DNA of 64,000 nucleotides from Annona cherimola (taxonomy: Eukaryota > Streptophyta > Magnoliopsida > Magnoliales > Annonaceae), in contig CM059971.1 of the NCBI GenBank assembly GCA_030490835.1, forward strand, positions 101,870,095 to 101,934,094, in the 5' to 3' direction. Below, one piece after another: positions 38,016 to 58,331 of the stretch. Each line of letters begins with the position of its first letter. Position 1 is the stretch's first letter. The position numbers and the translations under genes are program-made. The notes beneath the pieces were generated by a model, which was not told the origin of the DNA, did not search any database, and saw nothing but the letters and a program-made list of their open reading frames with translations.

Positions 38016-41000
38016 TATATTTGAACCCATATGTTTGAATTGAGAGATTGTCTTTCATCGAATGATAGCAGATTCACTGTGTGCTTTTCTCTCCTCTCTT
38101 TCTTTGTTTGTGGATGGGTGGATGCAGGGTTAGTCAAGCAATGCCTTTTTGGAGAGAGCCTTTGGATAGCCCTTGCTTTGTTTTTCATGGTCCATTTAAT
38201 CAGCACTGGCTTGGAGATTTATGGAGAAAGTTGCATACTACTCCTAGCTATGAAAGAGCAAATAGAAGTACTGATGGTACAATAATTTGAAAGACAAATC
38301 TTTGGCAGTCCTTTTGCTTTTACAAATTTGATGGAAGGCTTTATCAAAATTAAGCTTTACCTAATGATCTCTGGCCCATCTGCACAACATAAATCATCCT
38401 TTCAAAAATAGTATTAAACTTTAGGAACTTCTGTATCCCATGCACCCACGCCCACAAATAAATCTCTAAAAATTGTTCACAAATTTATGACCAACATGAA
38501 AATCATAAATGTTTTATTGCATGCTGCTGGAAAGGCACTAGCCAATGAATCTATGCCCATTTCGTCCTTTTTCAAAAATCTGTCAAATTTCACAAAGAGG
38601 AAGATATAAGCGAGGCCCATGTATTTATCAAAAATAAAAAAATTATTTTTCTAGCCAGACACATAAGATTGGCATCTCCATCACATATTTTGCTACTACT
38701 ATTTGTGGGGTTCAAGTCATGGGAAACAGCCTCTCTGTAACAAAGCAAGGTTAAGGCTGCATGCATGAGTGCTCCTCCCTAAACAGTACAATGTGTAGGA
38801 GTTTTGTGCACCAGGTTGAGGCTGTAAAAATCGCTCATACCAGCCGTATTAATTTATTATATGTATCAAGTAATTCATTAAGAAGTAAGTCCTGCCAACT
38901 ATCAATTTTTTTAAAGTGGGAGTTTCAGAAATTTGATAAGTGTTAGGTTTGGGTTGGATTTTCAGAAAGTAGAATTATAATCAGGTCAGAGTTTTTAAAA
39001 TTAGATTTGTTCTAGATTTACCTCAACTTAGTGCAACCTGCACTCTAATTGTACCAGTTACTATGATAGCCAAAAGTATGTGACCTAGAATGATGCATTA
39101 CCAGAAAACTTTGAATTAGAACCTGAAAGCATTGGATGAGAAACTACTCTCTAGTAGTTTACCTGTAAGAGATTGCATAAGTTCATTTGTGGCGTATTCC
39201 TGGAGCGTATGATTAGAAAATAGAAATTTGATTAGGAGGGCTTCCTGTCCAGCGAGTTCAGAATCTGAAGACAGCAGTAACTCCTGGATTATCGATATAC
39301 CCCCAGCCTCTGCAACAGCACGCCTATTTGTTCTACTGTGCATAACCAGGTTCTGCAATGCACAAACCACTACCATTTTCATCTCTTCTGTAGGATGATC
39401 TTCAAGTATGCTTACTAATGCACGGCATGCCGTGACTGAATCACTGGCTCTAGCAAGCTCCTCATGCTGGAAAAGGTCACCTAGTGCCAGAGCTGTGAGT
39501 AGCTTTGCAGGCTGCGAACTGGTTTGTGGGTCCAACAGATACCGTGACAGAGGAGCAATTGCATGCTTGGAAACTTTCTTTTCTCGCACTTTTGCACTGT
39601 TAAATAATGCTTCAAGAAGTCTTGCAGATGCTTCTTCACACTTATGTGACCTGAGGAGCTCCAGAAGTGCATCTACACCGCCAGCCTCAGTCACTGTCAC
39701 AGCAGCTGAAGCATCACTTCTTTCCTGAGCAATCAGTGCGCTGAGAGCTGCTGTAATAGTTGACTCTTCTGTTGAATGCAACATTTTCAATAGCACTGCT
39801 GGAGGAACTTTGAAATAGTTCTCTGAATTATTTTGCAGAATGTTTGCAACGACTGTTGCTGCTGACTCCCGTAATGCATTAAATGCCTCTAGCTCGTCTT
39901 CCGAAATCACCTTTGAGAGTACAGTAATACCCCCCGCATCTGCAACAGCCTTAGGCCAGCTCCTGGAGATGCTACCAATTGCCTTAATGATACTTTGCTG
40001 CAAATTCGGCATTCCAATACCCACAAGCTCTACAAGGGGCAAAACTGCATTTTTCGTAGTAATATCTTTTTGAAAATGCTCTTGTGCTAATATATGTGAT
40101 AATAGTTCAGTGGAAAGCTGTTGAATAGCTTGGGATGGAGACTTGAGAAAACATATCAAGGGCTCTATGACCTCTCTTGGAGTGAGCTGTATTGCCGGGC
40201 TTTGTCCTTTCTCAAGAATATTTACAAGCGCTTGGAGAGTACTGTGTTGAGCCCCCATGCTTAAACCAGGGCGTTGTAAAACCAGGAAAAGTGGATTGAC
40301 CATACTTGCAGCAGCTGGACTTCTCGCAATGCTTCCATTATTAGTCAAAATTCGAAATAACTCAGCAATGGATGAACAAACAGAACTAGGCGCAACAGGT
40401 AGCATCTGGAGAGCATTATCTACGATCCCTGATTCAATCATATCAATCTTACAATGAGGACGATCTTTTCCCAACTTTATAAGTGAGCTGATGCAAGCTT
40501 CAATCAATTGATAATTAGACCCAGAAATCAATCCAACCAGAAGACCCACAATGTTATATGATGCTGCAACCTCTGCCTGCTGCTCATCTTCCAGCAACCT
40601 CTCAAAGGCACGCATTCCACATTCAACAAGGCTATTTTCATCAGATTCCATTAATGCGATAAGAGGCTGCATACAGTCAGCGGCCATTTGCATAGAGCGC
40701 AACTTTGGGCTCTCAAATAGAACATGACAGAGTTGGGCAGCATTTCTTTTCATTTCTGGTGATGTAGTTGAGGACAAAATCTTGTGTAGGCTCCCAATTG
40801 GATTAACCTCCACCTCAGCCAACAATAATGCCTTTGAGGAATCCTCCGATGTTAATTTGACCAGCGCAGCAAGAGTAGCAGGTTGCTCTCTTTCTGATTC
40901 TACATTAAGCATGTCAACTAGTGGTCGAATGGCTTGCTTAGCAACTTCAGTCTCTCTAATTTCCTTGGCATCAAAGAGCTCCTGCAGAGTTCTAGCAGCG

Positions 41001-44000
41001 CTGAACTTAGCACTTCTTGAGCCCAAGTGCAAAACAGCTATGAGTTGATTCAAAGCACTGAGAGATATTTTGTGGTGGAGCAGGTATGAATTGCAAAACA
41101 AGATTCTTAGTAAATCAGATATAGTGGTTTCAGTTGAATCTTGAGGACTCAAAGAAAGGTACTTGGTCAGAGCATCCAGTGCACCAGCTTCAGCCATCGC
41201 CAGTTTGTTCTTATCACTTCCTTCAGCAAGGCTAGCTAAAAGGCGAACGGCAATTGATGGGGCACCAGGCTTATCTGGCATTGGTCTCAGGAGATCTACT
41301 AATAATGGTATGAACGTGCAAGCTGCTGAACTGACTTTCACATCTTCAATTTCACAAAGGTGCTCTAGAACAGATTGATCAGGGTTCTGTGACAAAGAAA
41401 ATTCCTCTGACAAGGCCACCAAGTTTGGAGTAGCCAATTCAGCATTTCCAAGTGCACTTATCAAGCCTCCTATGGCATCTGAATTTGCAATTGACAGATG
41501 CATTTCCTTGCCTCCACTGGAAACAAGACTAGCAATTGCCTGAGCAGCAAAGAATCTCTCAAAAATTTCATCAGATTTAAGAAGTAAAGCAAGCAAAGGA
41601 ATAATCTCAGCGACAGTAGGAGATTGAGTCACAACTTCATCCTGGAATAATATAGCCAAGAGCATAGCACTAAGCCATATACCCTCTCCACCCTCAAGTT
41701 CTGCCTGCAAAAGGAAGGGTTTAAAAAAGAAAAAAAATGAGAAGAATGTCTTCTGTGTCACTCTTTGAGAAAAACATACATAGATTACATAATTATTATG
41801 ACCTTATCCACTTTGACACAGTTTACAACTTTGTTTCAGTGTTATAATTAGAAAAATGATTATATTGTTAAATCTTGAGATTTCCCCCTAGAAAAGCCAT
41901 ATAATGGAATTTGCATCTTCTGCATTTCAATCACTGAACTACCATTAAAGGTTCAAATAATTCATCTCAACCAATTAATATCTAATCTGGTTGATTTCTC
42001 AAAGTATTCCAGATATTATGTTTTCATCAAGCTTTCCAAAAACAACCTTAGTAGAAACCTGAAAACTCTCAGCAGAAAATTTTGCAAGAATAAGCTTTCA
42101 TCATGACCTGCTTTACCAGCTGTATGACTCAAGATTGCCCAGCAAAGACTGACGTGGACGGTTGAGACGCCTATAGTTGGTCTTGTTATTGGGCCCATAT
42201 GCTGACAGCCAAATGGAACTAAATATGCTAGAAAATAAATCAAGAACTAAAACAAAATGATCCCAATTCAACATCCAGCGACTGTGGCCACCATAACTAA
42301 GCCTTTGGAGTTATTATTACACCATCTAGATTTGGTTTTCACACATCAACTCAAAATGTGCAAACCTAGCTTCACGTGTTCTCCCTTCCTCTATTGGATC
42401 CGAAAGAATATTAATTACTTCTCCAACATGATGGTAAATAAAGCAGTAGAGTAGCATGCTGGAACTAGTGTCTGTCCATCTTGGCATGTTCTTCTATTTG
42501 AACCCTTCCCTCTTTTTTTCTCTGGGTTCTGGACCTGACTTTTAGACATGGCAAAATCTAATTGGCCACCAATACAGTCAGCTTTTCGGTGGCAGCTTTT
42601 GGAAGGAAAGCATGCGATGCTTCTGCTTCACTTTTACCAAACACATAAAATATCCTTTTTACTACAATCTACACCAGATAATATAAAGCCACAGGAAGAT
42701 CCACAGCATTGTGCCACACATCCAAGGGAGAGAAAGCAGGCGGTAGCATGGGGCAGATATGAAGGAAAATTCATTACTAATTGCCTATATTTATCAAAAA
42801 TATACAAAACTACTCATCATGGATAAGATGCAAAGGAAAATCCATCAGAATTAAATGGAAAGCAGAAGCAAAGCAAAAAAAGTATACCTTGCTGCAGCAT
42901 TTGAAAAACGAAAGGGGAGATGAATTGCCATCATAAGTAAGCAATGAGTAGTATGATAACAGTTCATCAATGTACACATAAGTGTCAACCACTATGTCTT
43001 TCTGTCGATAAACCATACTCTTCCATCATATCATAATTTTAGTCCAAGTTCCAACACATTTCATGATATACTATGGATGGGGCTTCTGAATTTTTTTTGT
43101 CAATATACAATAATATAACAGAAGATAGATCAATTAGGCGATTCAATGATTCTATCGGTCCCCTAAGAGTTAGCCTTCACCACTAATGTAGTTCTTTTTC
43201 TTTTTTCTCCAACCAAAATTTGCGAGGCAAAACATAAATAAATAAAATAAAATAATAAAAAAGAATAGGACAAATATATGGAACATGGTATCTTTGCAGC
43301 CAGAATTTACATTTGATATACATCCTCCTAAAGGCGAAGAGAGAGAAAAAAGCTTCCTAACACAGATATGCTTCTGACTGATCCTTTACATGAAAGTTCA
43401 GGAACAAACATACTCAAAATGACTGATGGTAGCTAGTAGTACAGATCTAATTTAGAAAGAGAGCTCATATACCTGTGGTCTAACAGTAAAACTTGCAAGC
43501 TTATCAGCAAGAACATCAACACCACCAGCCTTCAAGACAATGCGTCTGTTTTTCTTTTTAAATGAAGAAATCATTGCAAGCAGCCATAAAGAAATAGTTT
43601 CACCCAAAGCAGTTGCAGGATCATGAAACTCCAAATCATCCCCTTTGTGCACATTTGCATTTCTCTCCACATAATCCCTAGAGGTATTGGCAACTCTAGC
43701 AACTGCTTTTCTTGAATCAAAAGGATGCTTCAACATATTAACAAGAGAATATATGAGCTGCTTCAAAAGCCCTGAAGCATCAAGCGCATCCATTGTCTCT
43801 TGCTTATGTGTCTTGGCAGCACAAACAAGTAGTGCAGCTCCCCCAACACGCACTTCTAAACTAGATGAGTTTACAATTCGATCAGCAAGGGAATTAATGC
43901 TTCTTCTTTTTCGAGTCAACAAGTCACCCAGAACCACAGGTTGGTCACCGCATAACCTGGAAAGGACTTGTAACGCCTTGTCCTGAGATGAAGGAAGCCC

Positions 44001-47000
44001 ATTCACCAGACACTGCACCACTGATTCCAAGCTTGATGGGACTTCAGCAAGAGCAGAAGGTGGTGCATTGATAGAACTCCCATTATTTTTCCTTCTAGCC
44101 AGCAATGCAAGTACTTCCAGTGCATCAGAAGTGTCAGCACCTTCCATGTTCGCCGCAGCTAAAAATCAGAAAGCATGCAAACCATAGAGCAACAGTCGGC
44201 ATTTTTCGTTAGCACGTCAGTGACTGGGAAATGATTAAGCAAATGATGAAGTGCATGAGTTGCATTCATCTTACCTTCCAAACTACCTTCCCTTAGAACT
44301 CTTGTCAGAGCTGACACAACGTCTTCTGCTCGAGCTTCACCTACGATCTTTGGATCAGAGAGAAGATTAGCCAATGCAGCCACTGCTGTTTCAGAAGCAT
44401 CCATGGACGAAGTCTTGGCTAGATTGATCAGAGGCTTCGCATTCCCCAGCTTGATCAGTGAATTAACATCACCTTCAGAGACATACAACGTCTTATGCAA
44501 ATCTTTCACCTCAGTTGGTTCGGTCGGTCCACCAGGCACCGTATCTGAATGGGTCACAACATCAACAGTTTTGCTGATGGGAGACTTGACGTCGCCATGC
44601 TCAAACAGAGGCTGCTTGACATCGCCTTCAGAAACGTAAGATATCTTGTTTGAATCCTTGAGCTTGGTCGGTTCTGGCCGTGGACTGGGTGCCATAGCTG
44701 ACTGAGTCAAAACATCCTGAGTTTTGCTAATGAGAAGCTTCACATTCCCCTGCTCGATGAGAGGCTTGACACCGCCTTCAGCAACATGAGACTCCTCGTT
44801 CTTGGTTGGTGGTTCAGACAGTCCACTCAATGCTCTAGCTAACTTGGTCACACCGTCCTGTGTTTTGCTGATGATAAGCTTCACAGTTCCCTGTTTGGTT
44901 AGAGTCTTGATATCACCTTCAGCCACACAAGATGTCTTATTCACATCCTTTGGCTTGGTTGACTGGAACACAGAACCAGGGGCTCTATCTGACTGGATTA
45001 CAGCATCCTGTATTTTACCGGCCAAAAGCTTCACACATGGATGGACAATCTCGTCCGTTTCAAGACTCTCACAAATATCTTCTCTCTTATCGAACAAGTC
45101 AGCTAGGACAGAAGCTGCATGCTTCTGGGGTTCTTCCCTTGAGGAATTGAAATACTGAACAAGAGACCTAAGGCCTTTGTTGGCAGGAGCTCCTTTCTCC
45201 ACCAACTCTGCCTGAGATGCCTTTGTAAGTAAATCACCTAAGACAGTGACAACATGATTTTTTCCGGGTGGAGAGTCTCCGAAGAGCAGAGCTAACAATT
45301 GTTCAATTGTAGCAGCGTCAACAATTCGTATCAGCCTCCTCAGTGCCTTTGATGCCGTTTCTTGGCCTCTGGAACTTCCATTAGAGAGAAGCCAAAGGAG
45401 AGCTGGTGTAACCCCCGCACTTTCAACACAGGTACGAATGTCTTCACCATAACAGCACAGATTCCACAAGACATGAGCTGCGTCTTCCCTTGCTCTTGCA
45501 GATCCCATTTCCAGTAACTGAACCAGCGGAGGAATCCCACCTGAAGCTGTGATAGCCCACTTGCTGTCATCAACTTCATCTGTCAAGATTGCAAGCAAAG
45601 CAACAGCATACTCCTGGTGCTGCTTTCCTGATACTCCGAGAAAAGATATCAACAACTGTATACCCCCTCGCTTCCCTAGGGCTTCCCATGTATCCATGCC
45701 ATCACAAGAGAAGCTGATCAATGACTGTATCAGCTGTTCCTGTACATCACCGGAGACCATAGTTATCAACCCGGTCATTACTCTTTTCGTCTCTCCGTAA
45801 TCCAGCAAGCTTGAGAGAAAGTTATTGCTATAGAGACTAGTTAGAGCCTCAAGGATGCGCTCCTGAACCGCCTTATTATCCCTTGGATTCAGCAGCAACA
45901 ATAAAATGTCTTCAATCTGTTTTACATCGAATACTTCTCCCATGCTCGGGAAATGTTTAAATACCGCCAATGAGTAAGAAAGTGCTCCTATTATATCAGC
46001 CACGGGAGCAAGTAAACGAGGAGACTGAGAAAGCTCTCCAAGGTAGAGTATTAGTGCAGACATCCCACCGTAGATATTGGCCAAAGAATGAACTGCGTGT
46101 TGTTGCAGAGCGTGGCCCAATTCTGCTTCCATACGCTCCTTTGATGGAGCTACTACTGCTTCAATAAGCATGGGTATGCCATTTGCATCCACTACAGCTT
46201 TCTTAGCTCTGGTTGATTTGGATGAGAGAACCTCCAGAGCATCAGCAGCACTGGCACGAACAGAAATGTCACTTTCCTGTCCCAAAAGACGAACGAGCAC
46301 TTCAACAGCTCCAGCATTTATAACTTTGTTGTTGCTATCGTCAAAAGTTGACATAAGGCGTGCCAAAAGGGATGCTGCATTTGATTGAGCATCAGCATTG
46401 CCTGAAGATAGAAGAGAGACAATTATATCAACCCCACCAGCCTCAAGTGTTGCCTTCCAATAGCCTTCTCTGTCACCACAGAGGTTCCTCAGAGTCCCAG
46501 TGACAAATCCCTCAACTACTTTGTCCTGCTGTATCTTTGGATTGAGCTGATCCCACAAAACAGGAACCACATCTTCGCTGACAAATATCCTCATCCCAAC
46601 AGAATCATCTGACAGCCCACCAGAGGAAAGTTCAAAGAAGGCCTCTGCTGCTGTTCTCCTTGCATCTATGGCTTTGGACTTCAAAAGAGCCAGCAACGGA
46701 GGTATGCAGCCACCAAGAAGCACCCTCACCCGTAAGTCCTCTTCCTTGCAGAGAGCAATGAATGTGGCAGCAACATTCACCTTGGCCCCTTGGGTTCCAT
46801 TTCTGAGTATGGAAATGAACAATGGCATTGCTAGAGAATGGGAACCTAATAGAATTCTTGCTTCCTTTCTTGATCTAGCTATACCAAGCAAACGCGTCGT
46901 GATCAACTCCTTCTCGGGAGCGGATGACATGTCTGCGTGCAGCTGCTCAATGAAATAATTTACGGTGGCCATGGTATGTTCAGGATCATCCATTCCTGCA

Positions 47001-47534
47001 GCTGCAGCTGTTGATCCCCTGGTAACCAATAAAGCAACCTATTCATCGGATTCCAATCTTAGGAGTATTTCTAAATTTCTCTACTATATATGCAATTCAT
47101 CGATTCAAGGGTGTTAAAAGCCTAGAGTTCCCATCGTCACTGAAATCCATTCGCAACTTGTAATCGTTATTTTCTGCAGTCCACAGCTCAGAAAAAAAAC
47201 GGAATAACAAACTCGGTTGTGGTGGAAAACTAAACTGGGAGCATCCCTCATCTAGTTATTTTCCTACACGAAGGAATGAGTAGTTACGATATTCCAATCA
47301 AATTGATTTTGCAGGATGAAATATCCAAGCAGGATGAATACAAAAGGCTAGTATGAAATGATCTTTTTTTTTTTTTCCTTTTCCTTTTCAAAAGTTCACT
47401 ACCACCATTAAATCATAATTTAGGAACAGACAACAAGGAGATGGAAGAAAAGACGATGTGTAATTGAGCTACCTCGGCTGAGAGATAGTGCGGAAAATGC
47501 GCTCATGAGGATCAGAGGAGGGAGTCTTCGACAT
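36093..47534 (-). CDS. CSI3: CELLULOSE SYNTHASE INTERACTIVE protein, CSI3 type (ARM repeats + C2)
   Basis: Very large armadillo-repeat protein that links plasma-membrane cellulose synthase complexes to cortical microtubules. Coding exons on the minus strand: 47534-47473, 47018-44275, 44158-43473, 41704-39163, 37140-36686, 36461-36345, 36254-36093; about 2255 aa if the 116-nt segment 44274-44159 is removed. An in-frame TAA just upstream supports the start ([10 protein letters not shown]). Most of the protein is ARM solenoid. The last ~150 residues form the C2 domain ([42 protein letters not shown], ending [10 protein letters not shown]), which in this family contributes to membrane or microtubule contact. 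I assign CSI3 rather than CSI1 from memory of the family: [11 protein letters not shown] near the N-terminus and the [15 protein letters not shown] and SLDIE-WSNR C-terminus. Oddities: a four-unit internal repeat and a frame break, both listed separately. Confidence 0.92.
37611..37976. mobile_element. MITE between (GT)n and (AT)n microsatellites in CSI3 intron
   Basis: The ends (about 37612-37672 and 37915-37975) are inverted. Each holds an internal palindrome-like TACACCATAATTACGGTG / CACCGTAATTATAGTGTA block, plus GTGGGGCCTAC / TTGGGCCCA. A (GT)n tract (37577-37600) abuts the left side and an (AT)n tract (about 37979-38012) the right side. It lies between the penultimate ARM exon and the exon that starts the C2 domain. 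Confidence 0.6.
44159..44274 (-). other. Frame break in CSI3: exitron-like 116-nt intron or 1-nt deletion
   Basis: Read through, the conserved frame ([12 protein letters not shown]...MLSDF) hits TAG at 44162-44160, right after a five-T run. One extra T there would restore continuous ARM sequence (SDF then [10 protein letters not shown]). Alternatively this segment starts with a strong donor (GAAG|GTAAGATG), ends GATTTTTAG|CTGCGG, and its removal gives REGSLE joined to AAANMEGAD in frame. But the segment is itself conserved protein sequence, so it is not an ordinary ancestral intron. Confidence 0.7.
44423..45016 (-). repeat. Four-unit coding tandem repeat inside CSI3
   Basis: About 198 residues (roughly 689-886 of the protein) fall into four consecutive units of 47-51 aa. 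They begin [30 protein letters not shown] and [10 protein letters not shown]. Each contains a conserved core: [40 protein letters not shown]. Each closes with a VKLIIS-like strand. The units have diverged but stay in frame. In CSI3 proteins as I remember them this position carries one such unit leading into an ARM repeat. Confidence 0.85.
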
Positions 47535-48450
47535 TTCGAATTATAATCACGCAAGTCGTCTGTCTCCTTGCCCACCTGTTCACCAAATCATTAAGCTACT
47601 AAGAAGCAAAGAAGACAAAAACAGAAGCGGCCGTAGAAGAAAACTATCAAGAATTACAGAGACCATAATCATGGGAAATGAAACATCTTTCTTGTTGTCG
47701 AATAAGCATTCAATCAAATCTTCATTGTAAACCGGGGGAACTTTTTTTTAAAAAAAAATGGAGTTTTTTTATATAAAAAAATGAAATTCCTGAGATTTCT
47801 GAGTCAAATGCCACACCAGAGAATTCCGATCCAAATGCCGCACAACAATTCCACCTGGAATCAACATCGGGTCGTCATCCAATCAATGGGCAGGCAGCAC
47901 TCTTTCCTCCACGCTATCAAAACGACAATGTCGTTATCCGGAAGTACCAAAAAGGATCAGCGAGACCAATCACAAGACGAACATCCGCAAAGATTCACCG
48001 AAATCGCGAAGAAAGCGGAGTTTTTTCACTCCCAAAAAGGGAGAACAACGAAATGGGGGGCCCCATCTCGCTGAATTACACGTATGTGAAATCGAAAACT
48101 TATCAGCAATTGAGAGGTGGCAACAGCATGCAAAAGGAAATTTATCTCGGAAGAGAGAAGGAAATGAAATTGGCCGTGAGAAAAGGAATTTTGACAGATG
48201 CAGGACGGGTTGAGTGCATGTATATATATGTTTTTTGTGGCCCTTTTTGCATGGGTTTTGCGAAATGTCGTTTGTTTGTTTATTGGCTCTGCATGGAGAC
48301 GAGAGGGAGGGCGGTGGGATGGGAGGGACGTCGGATTTGGCGGCAGATAACCCAAATTAGGCTGACGCCAATCGGGCCTCCTTCCTTTCTTCGCGTCCTC
48401 GGATGCATCCACACCGTCCGAATCTGGATTTTGCTCCGTGCTGTTCATAT
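47535..48450 (-). promoter_or_regulatory. CSI3 5' leader and probable promoter
   Basis: On the minus strand an acceptor TTGGTGAACAG|GTGGGC (exon resumes at 47575) precedes the ATG by 41 nt, suggesting a 5' UTR intron. GC content rises at about 48.28-48.42 kb, where the minus strand is C-rich (CCCTCCCATCCCACC), a plausible transcription start region. The first leader exon was not defined. Confidence 0.4.
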
Positions 48451-48588
48451 GTTATATTGTATTATCAAATTATTGTATTTTCTGAATCGAGGGCATTCTA
48501 AAATTTTTTTTAACGAAGCAGATCACTAGTTAGATTTTTTTTTTATATCGAAACTGATATGAATTCTTATAATAAAAGCTTGTTAAAG

Positions 48589-48846
48589 GAGTGTGTTTGG
48601 TAATGATAAGAAAATGTCGAGCTAAAAAATTATTTTATTTTAAAATTATTTTTTCACATCTTACCATGCAACTATATTTTTTAATCATTTTTACACAATT
48701 ACCTATATAACTAACCGATCTATTTTAATTTTATTATCTTTACATTTTACCATTACCTCTATCATATCATATCATTTTTTATCAATTTAACAACTTATAT
48801 ACAAAAAAAATTATCTAAAAGTTTTATAACTTCCTAAACACATCCT
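48589..48846 (-). mobile_element. MITE, GTGTGTTTGG family, inverted copy
   Basis: The ends are GAGTGTGTTTGG and CCTAAACACATCC. The interior has CTATTTTAATTTTATTATC and CATTACCTCTATCATATC, the reverse complement of the family core. It lies between CSI3 and MAP2. Confidence 0.75.
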
Positions 48847-50188
48847 TAAATTTTGTTAAAACTTGTCAAAGATTCAATGAACATTAATGGGATCTTTATT
48901 GTAATTTAACAAAAATTATGTCGAAGTGTATCGAAGTCTGTAAGAAGCCAGATTATGAAGTATAATTGAGTAAATATCAGCGGAAATCTGTAAATGTTAA
49001 ACTATCAGCAGAAATCGGTAAAAAGTTAAATTTTAGCTTTTGATAGTCAAACACCTTCTAATTATGATCAACAAGCAAACAGGATCCAATGGTTGAGAAA
49101 TGATATTCCATTTTAAAAGTTTTTTGGCTAAAACTTGGTTAAAAAAGATGACTTCTTTTGATAGTCAATCCATTTTTAATCCAAATGGATTTGTCCTCTC
49201 ACAGACAGTTGCCATCATATTCAATTTTAGTATTTTTGTTTTCACTCTGAGAGAGTTTAAATTGGAAAGCTAAACATGCCGAGACGGACGCAGGAAACGG
49301 GTCGAGCTGTTGATATTCTCTCTTCAAGTGATCCACGGAAAGACGCTTTTCGTTTTATTTATTTATTCAGTTTAGGAAGTTCTTAAAATTTGTAATGAAA
49401 GGAATTTATAAATTGATTTATTCATGTTCAACATAATTAAATTTTCTACGTGTACCCATTGGAACCATTACAGAGCGGTCGATCTGTTCGGATCACATAT
49501 CCGTGCAGAATCCCCGGGTGGCAAAGAACCAAATATGCATAATAGAAAAACGATCATTAACTTGGATTTTTCATGAACAGCTGAAAAAAAAAAAGGCGGC
49601 CTGAAAATATATTATGAGTATAGCTGATAATAGAATATCCGTTGTTAAAATAGACCTGATACTTATCTAATGGGATCATGAGCCAAAAAGAAATACGTTG
49701 GAAACCTTCGCCCTTCAACTGGAAAAGCACCAACATACCGGATCCTTACTAGTCAGTGCCATTGGATTGGATGTTTCTATAGGCTTGAGGAACATGCGTG
49801 CCTGTTTCTACTGGGAATGAATCTAACATTCTCGAAAGGTCTGTATATAATACATCTGTCCCTCTCCAATTTGCTACTTGTAAGTTGTAACCACAGTTTT
49901 GAAATTCATATATCTCATAATTAAGGTAAGGCGCAATACGCTCTTTTGCAACGTGTTACTACTATTATCTTGCGAGTCTGTATCAGAGAGAAACAAAAAA
50001 TACAGACAAGAATAAGAATTTTAGAGAGTGCTGGGCTAGTATTACTTACCTATGTATTCTTTGATAATTTGTATCGTGCACTCCTCACTAATGTACTACC
50101 ACCAATATCAACAGAATCTCGACTGAGATCTTAACAAGCACATTCAAGAAGCATTCTCGATATCAAAATTATACAACCAAACAAGACA
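48847..50188. other. Intergenic between CSI3 and MAP2, no gene seen
   Basis: AT-rich sequence; no recognisable protein, RNA gene or element found. The end nearest 50.19 kb probably includes the MAP2 3' UTR. Confidence 0.5.
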
Positions 50189-57287
<7,099 letters not shown>

Positions 57288-57312
57288 ACTGGATTCCTTT
57301 CCTTCCCTGTGC

Positions 57313-58010
57313 GCTGGGAAATCACAACACAAAAAAAAGGAGCTGTATTTACATGACTAACGGTCTAGGATAGCCAAATTCATTAATAAAAATTAGAAAT
57401 TAAAGGAAAAAAAACCTAGAGCAGTGCGGTAAATTTAAACGAATTTAATAAACAAAAGAAAAGATTGCGCCGCCCTAATAATTCGTAAGAGGAAGAAGGT
57501 CTCTCGAGAAATACTGGATTCGCTTTTCGGTTGATTTCATCGCGTCTTAGGGATGACGTGAAAAAAGAAAACAAGAATATTGTCATTTTCACAAAATCAG
57601 ATTGAATTGTCAGCATTCCACTCAATTCGACATCAAAACCCACAAAAAGTCGGGAGTATTGAATTGCATCAAAAACTCGACGAGGCGATTGTCTGGGTGG
57701 AAGTAACAAAGTCGCGGCACGGTGCGAAACCGCCTTGGATTTTCAGAATCAGAACCCCCATCAAACGGATAACAAAATTCCGCCGACAACGACAGAGCGA
57801 GGATCGAAGGAAAAATTTATGTATACCGCGATCGAGCTATTGTAATTAGAGCTTTTCTTCTGCGTCGATTTTCTTCGAGCTGCAGGTCCCGGGCTTGAGC
57901 TGTTCCTTGTACCGTTTTCAAAGCGTTTTGGAGGAGGCGGATCGAGATGGAAAACAGAAAATGTGGCTTGCTCTTTGGATTTAGGAGTGTAGGGTTCGGC
58001 AGTGCACAGT
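57313..58010 (-). promoter_or_regulatory. MAP2 5' leader: putative first exon and leader intron
   Basis: On the minus strand the first coding exon is preceded by an acceptor TTTCCCAG|CGCACAG. A donor-like CGCG|GTATAC sits at 57827-57825, behind a less AT-rich stretch to about 58000 that resembles a 5' UTR. This gives a leader intron of about 510 nt. The transcription start is unknown. Confidence 0.4.
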
Positions 58011-58331
58011 GCACGCTCTAGAGTCCGGACGCAGACAAATAAAATTAGGGGAAGACGTAAAAGTACAGGGGTCCGTTTCGGGACTTCAGATGCATGCGCA
58101 GTGACTGAATGCTCCGGCGCGCGTACACCTATTTTTTTTTTTTTTTTTTTTAATTTTTTCATAAACTTATTAACCCAAGTATATTTAACATATGTATTAA
58201 TTTTTATCAATTTTAAAAAATTTTAAATATTCATTTTTAATTTTTAAAAATCAATGACATTTTAGGTAAGATCATGCTCCTCCATTTTGTGTGGGGACTT
58301 CTCACCGGGGGCATGTTTCACAGTAATCGTG

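Noticed and set aside
38031..38285. 84-codon ORF with hydrophobic stretches in a CSI3 intron
   Set aside because: No homology recognised, opposite strand to the gene, and it directly follows a microsatellite.
48026..48448. 140-codon minus-strand ORF upstream of CSI3
   Set aside because: Composition fits a 5' UTR/promoter; not joined to the CSI3 frame and with no recognisable protein.
57761..58210. 149-codon minus-strand ORF upstream of MAP2
   Set aside because: Runs through a poly(A)/foldback fragment and the likely MAP2 leader; no conserved residues.
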